A stretch of 7,653 nucleotides of DNA from the NCBI GenBank assembly GCA_030631085.1, contig DAOVLV010000075.1, forward strand, positions 1 through 7,653. The letters are read 5' to 3'. This document shows positions 6,113-7,653 of the stretch, in pieces (position 1 is the stretch's first letter; each line of letters opens with the position of its first letter). The position numbers and the translations under genes are program-made. Source of the stretch: Planctomycetales bacterium (GTDB lineage: Bacteria; Planctomycetota; Phycisphaerae; SM23-33). The notes below the pieces were generated by a model. The model was not told the DNA's origin and ran no database searches. It saw only the letters and a list, made by a program, of their open reading frames with translations.

Positions 6113-6203
6113 GGCCCGCCTTCCTCCTTCCAGAGACGGTCCAGTCCTTTCTGGTATATGCGTGTGAAGTTCCGGCAGGCCTCCTCGGGCGTGCGCCGAC
6201 CCT
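6109..6203 (-). repeat. Conserved 3' module of binding-protein gene, copy B
   Basis: This is the copy B counterpart of the 95-nt tail module at 4628-4722. Over the 75 nt that can be compared with copy C only one base differs, so B and C are closer to each other here than either is to A. Confidence 0.85.
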
Positions 6204-7434
6204 CAGGAATGTATGCCTGGATTTCATTCATTGCCCTGTCAAAGTAATGTCCCATTCCCTTGAATTCACAGTCTTTTGGGCGGCTATTCTTCATGATGTC
6301 GATCCAGATGTAATCATGGGCCGGTGGTTCACCCGGATGATGGAGCAATCGTTTGGCCACAGCGCGATTGGCCGACAGCGCCCGCCCGCAGCGCATGGAC
6401 ATTTTGCTGGATTCCTCTCCGACAAGGAACTTTGCCAGTCGCCAGGCCTCTTTCGGATGGCGCGTCTGTGAAGAAATCATCCAGACGCCGCTGAGGTAGA
6501 GGCTCGTCCCGTTAACCGGGCCTCTTGGATACGGGGCGATGTCCCAGACGAAATTCGTCCGTCCCAGCAACTCATTATAGGCGTACCGCGCGGTCAGCAG
6601 CATTGCGACGCGCTCTTCGCGGAAATAGGCCATACCCGATTGCTGACTGGCGCCCTCGATCTGCGTGTGAGCCGTCGGCGCACTCTTGTCCACCCACATC
6701 ATCTCGTACAACCAGCGAATACCCGCGATCGCTTCGGGAGTGTCCATCAGGCAGCGTTTTTTGTCGGCGCTGATGACTTCTCCGCCGTTCTGCCAGACCG
6801 GGATGGGAAAGCGGTTTCGGTAGAATCCCAGAAGCGTCCCGTACACATCCGTCTGCCCGTCGCCGTCGCGGTCCTGGGTGAGCGCCTTGGCGGCGTGGCG
6901 GAAATCCGCCCACGTCCACTTCTTATCGGGATAGGTCAGCGGCTTGTCGGGATCCTTGCTGTTGTATTCGTCGAAGAGATCTTTGTTGTAGAACAGCGCC
7001 ACGGGCGAACCGTTGTCCGGAAGGCCGTATATCCCGCCCCGGTACCGCACACTGTCCACCGCACAACCGAAGTAATCGTCGAGGCTGAAGTCTTTGTCAT
7101 CGGCAATGAATTCGTCCAGCGCCAATATGGCCTTGCGCTTTGCGTAGTAGGGAATGGCCGTATGGCCCCCGATGGTTACGTCGGGCGCCACGTTGCCGGT
7201 AACCATCGTCAGATATTTGTCCTCGCCGCCGGTAACCAGCCGAACCCTGATGTCGCGGTTTTCGGCCTCGAAGATTGCTATCCGCCGGTGGTTCATTTTG
7301 GTATAGGAGGCCCAGTTCCAGTCGAACAGCGTCAACTCCACCCACCTGCCGGACTGCTCCGCCCGGCAGGTGGAGAATGAGTACGCTATCCCCACCAGCA
7401 CCAGTGCTATCAGCAACCAGACAACAACTTTCAT
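6109..7434 (-). CDS. Extracellular sugar-binding protein, copy B
   Basis: This 441-aa family 1 solute-binding protein is paralogous to copy A and should deliver a related ligand to the same permeases. Residues 1-30 are identical to copy A, including the hydrophobic signal or anchor and C23. The mature part differs at about one residue in three; differences cluster in stretches such as residues 88-93 (IGGHTA against YTAYQD), the SKDPDK loop before the WTWADF block, and the segment around residues 203-216. The EF-hand-like loop DRDGDGQTDVYG is at 188-199. AGGGAG lies about 6 nt before the ATG. The stop is followed by a permease relic, so this gene has no intact permease directly behind it and would depend on the pair downstream of copy A. 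The altered surface patches suggest a changed ligand, which is an inference. Confidence 0.93.
   Translation of the reverse strand: MKVVVWLLIALVLVGIAYSFSTCRAEQSGRWVELTLFDWNWASYTKMNHRRIAIFEAENRDIRVRLVTGGEDKYLTMVTGNVAPDVTIGGHTAIPYYAKRKAILALDEFIADDKDFSLDDYFGCAVDSVRYRGGIYGLPDNGSPVALFYNKDLFDEYNSKDPDKPLTYPDKKWTWADFRHAAKALTQDRDGDGQTDVYGTLLGFYRNRFPIPVWQNGGEVISADKKRCLMDTPEAIAGIRWLYEMMWVDKSAPTAHTQIEGASQQSGMAYFREERVAMLLTARYAYNELLGRTNFVWDIAPYPRGPVNGTSLYLSGVWMISSQTRHPKEAWRLAKFLVGEESSKMSMRCGRALSANRAVAKRLLHHPGEPPAHDYIWIDIMKNSRPKDCEFKGMGHYFDRAMNEIQAYIPEGRRTPEEACRNFTRIYQKGLDRLWKEEGGP
7342..7373 (-). other. Coding-region inverted repeat after signal peptide, copy B
   Basis: An 11-bp perfect inverted repeat (CCACCTGCCGG and CCGGCAGGTGG) flanks a 10-nt loop and covers codons 21-31. 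In copy A codon 31 is Lys, not Trp, and the stem drops to 8 bp. The position directly after the export signal, and its place in the near-identical 5' module, make it more notable than a random hairpin. Confidence 0.65.
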
Positions 7435-7515
7435 CGGCCACTCCCTGTTACACCGTTCCGACCTTAAGGCTTGTCAAATCCGCAAAAACCTAATTTTCCC
7501 TAATGCTACTGTCAA
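7345..7515 (-). repeat. Conserved 5' module (promoter to codon 30), copy B
   Basis: This is the copy B partner of 5867-6037, the same length with no indels. It carries the signal-peptide codons, ribosome binding site, CCTTAAGG palindrome and promoter. Confidence 0.85.
7487..7515 (-). promoter_or_regulatory. Sigma-70-type promoter of copy B
   Basis: TTGACA (complement of 7510-7515), a 17-bp spacer and TAGGTT (complement of 7487-7492) match the layout at copy A. The boxes are kept while 6 of the 17 spacer bases differ, the pattern expected of a working promoter. The leader to the ATG is about 45 nt. Confidence 0.65.
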
Positions 7516-7582
7516 GGATTTCCGCAGTATGAGCAGGTATCCGCCCAGCGCGGCGCGTCGAATAGTGGATTGGGTTTTTCAC
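7516..7582 (-). pseudogene. Relic of the MalF-type permease 5' end, behind copy C
   Basis: It starts with GTG in a GTGA overlap with the stop of copy C. A 35-nt stretch matches the permease segment coding for RRAALAGYLFIL at 29 positions, including GACGCGCCGC and GGATACCTG. About 11 nt are missing before this stretch, so the frame from the GTG is shifted and ends after 30 codons at TAG (7490-7492). The deletion differs from that in the relic behind copy B, so the two have decayed independently. As there, homology stops at the -35 box of the next promoter. Confidence 0.8.
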
Positions 7583-7653
7583 GGCCCGCCTTCCTCCTTC
7601 CAGAGACGGTCCAGCCCTTTCTGGTATATGCGTGTGAAGTTCCGGCAGGCCTC
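7579..7653 (-). CDS. Extracellular sugar-binding protein, copy C, C-terminal end only
   Basis: The last 24 codons and the stop of a third binding-protein gene enter from the right edge. They read EACRNFTRIYQKGLDRLW followed by KEEGGP, identical in protein to the ends of copies A and B. Nothing upstream of this is visible, so whether the copy is complete cannot be judged; its ligand and promoter are unknown. Confidence 0.85.
   Translation of the reverse strand, partial: EACRNFTRIYQKGLDRLWKEEGGP

Larger units (their letters stand above)
4628..7653 (-). repeat. Tandem array of solute-binding protein genes (three copies, last one cut)
   Basis: Copies A (4628-5956), B (6109-7434) and C (7579-7653, 3' end only) repeat in the same orientation with a period of about 1.48 kb (stop to stop 1481 bp from A to B and 1470 bp from B to C). 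Each repeat unit contains a promoter, a binding-protein gene and, in B and C, a decayed 5' end of the permease gene. The array may continue beyond the right edge. Confidence 0.9.

Noticed and set aside
6012..6227. 71-codon minus-strand frame across the end of copy B
   Set aside because: It overlaps the conserved 3' end of copy B in a different frame; the permease relic explains the region better.

Overview
All genes that can be supported lie on the minus strand and read from the right end of the window to the left. The probable host is a planctomycete, possibly of the Phycisphaerae. The best evidence is the 131-aa gene at 472-867, which resembles the Minf_1886 family restricted to Planctomycetes and Verrucomicrobia. 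Composition is moderately GC-rich. The lineage is inferred from family resemblance, without a database search.

Right part (about 2621-7653): a carbohydrate ABC importer locus. In transcription order it holds the last 24 codons of one extracellular solute-binding protein gene (copy C, 7579-7653, cut by the window edge), a complete paralogue (copy B, 6109-7434), a second complete paralogue (copy A, 4628-5956), a MalF-type permease (3594-4631) and a MalG-type permease (2621-3601). Copy A overlaps the first permease by 4 nt (GTGA) and the two permeases overlap by 8 nt. No ATPase gene is present.

The main observation is how the binding-protein array was built. Behind copies B and C, at the place where copy A runs into the permease, lie short decayed copies of the first 25 or so codons of that permease, still carrying the GTGA overlap. 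Each relic ends at the -35 box of the next binding-protein promoter. The array therefore looks like tandem duplication of a unit made of promoter, binding-protein gene and 5' end of the permease gene. Copies A and B are about 68% identical in protein by hand alignment. In contrast, the signal-peptide codons (89 of 90 nt identical), the last 30 or so codons and at least one internal patch (50 of 51 nt) are nearly identical. This suggests mosaic homogenisation around diverging ligand-binding bodies that share one permease pair.

Left part (1-2444): metG (methionyl-tRNA synthetase), the Minf_1886-like gene joined to it by an ATGA overlap, a 64-aa single-pass membrane protein 3 bp further on, and, after a 95-bp gap, the 5' end of an exported protein with a helical repeat-like start that runs off the left edge. 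The first three probably form one operon.

No RNA genes, insertion sequences, CRISPR arrays or convincing intrinsic terminators were seen. No gene-free stretch exceeds about 180 bp.
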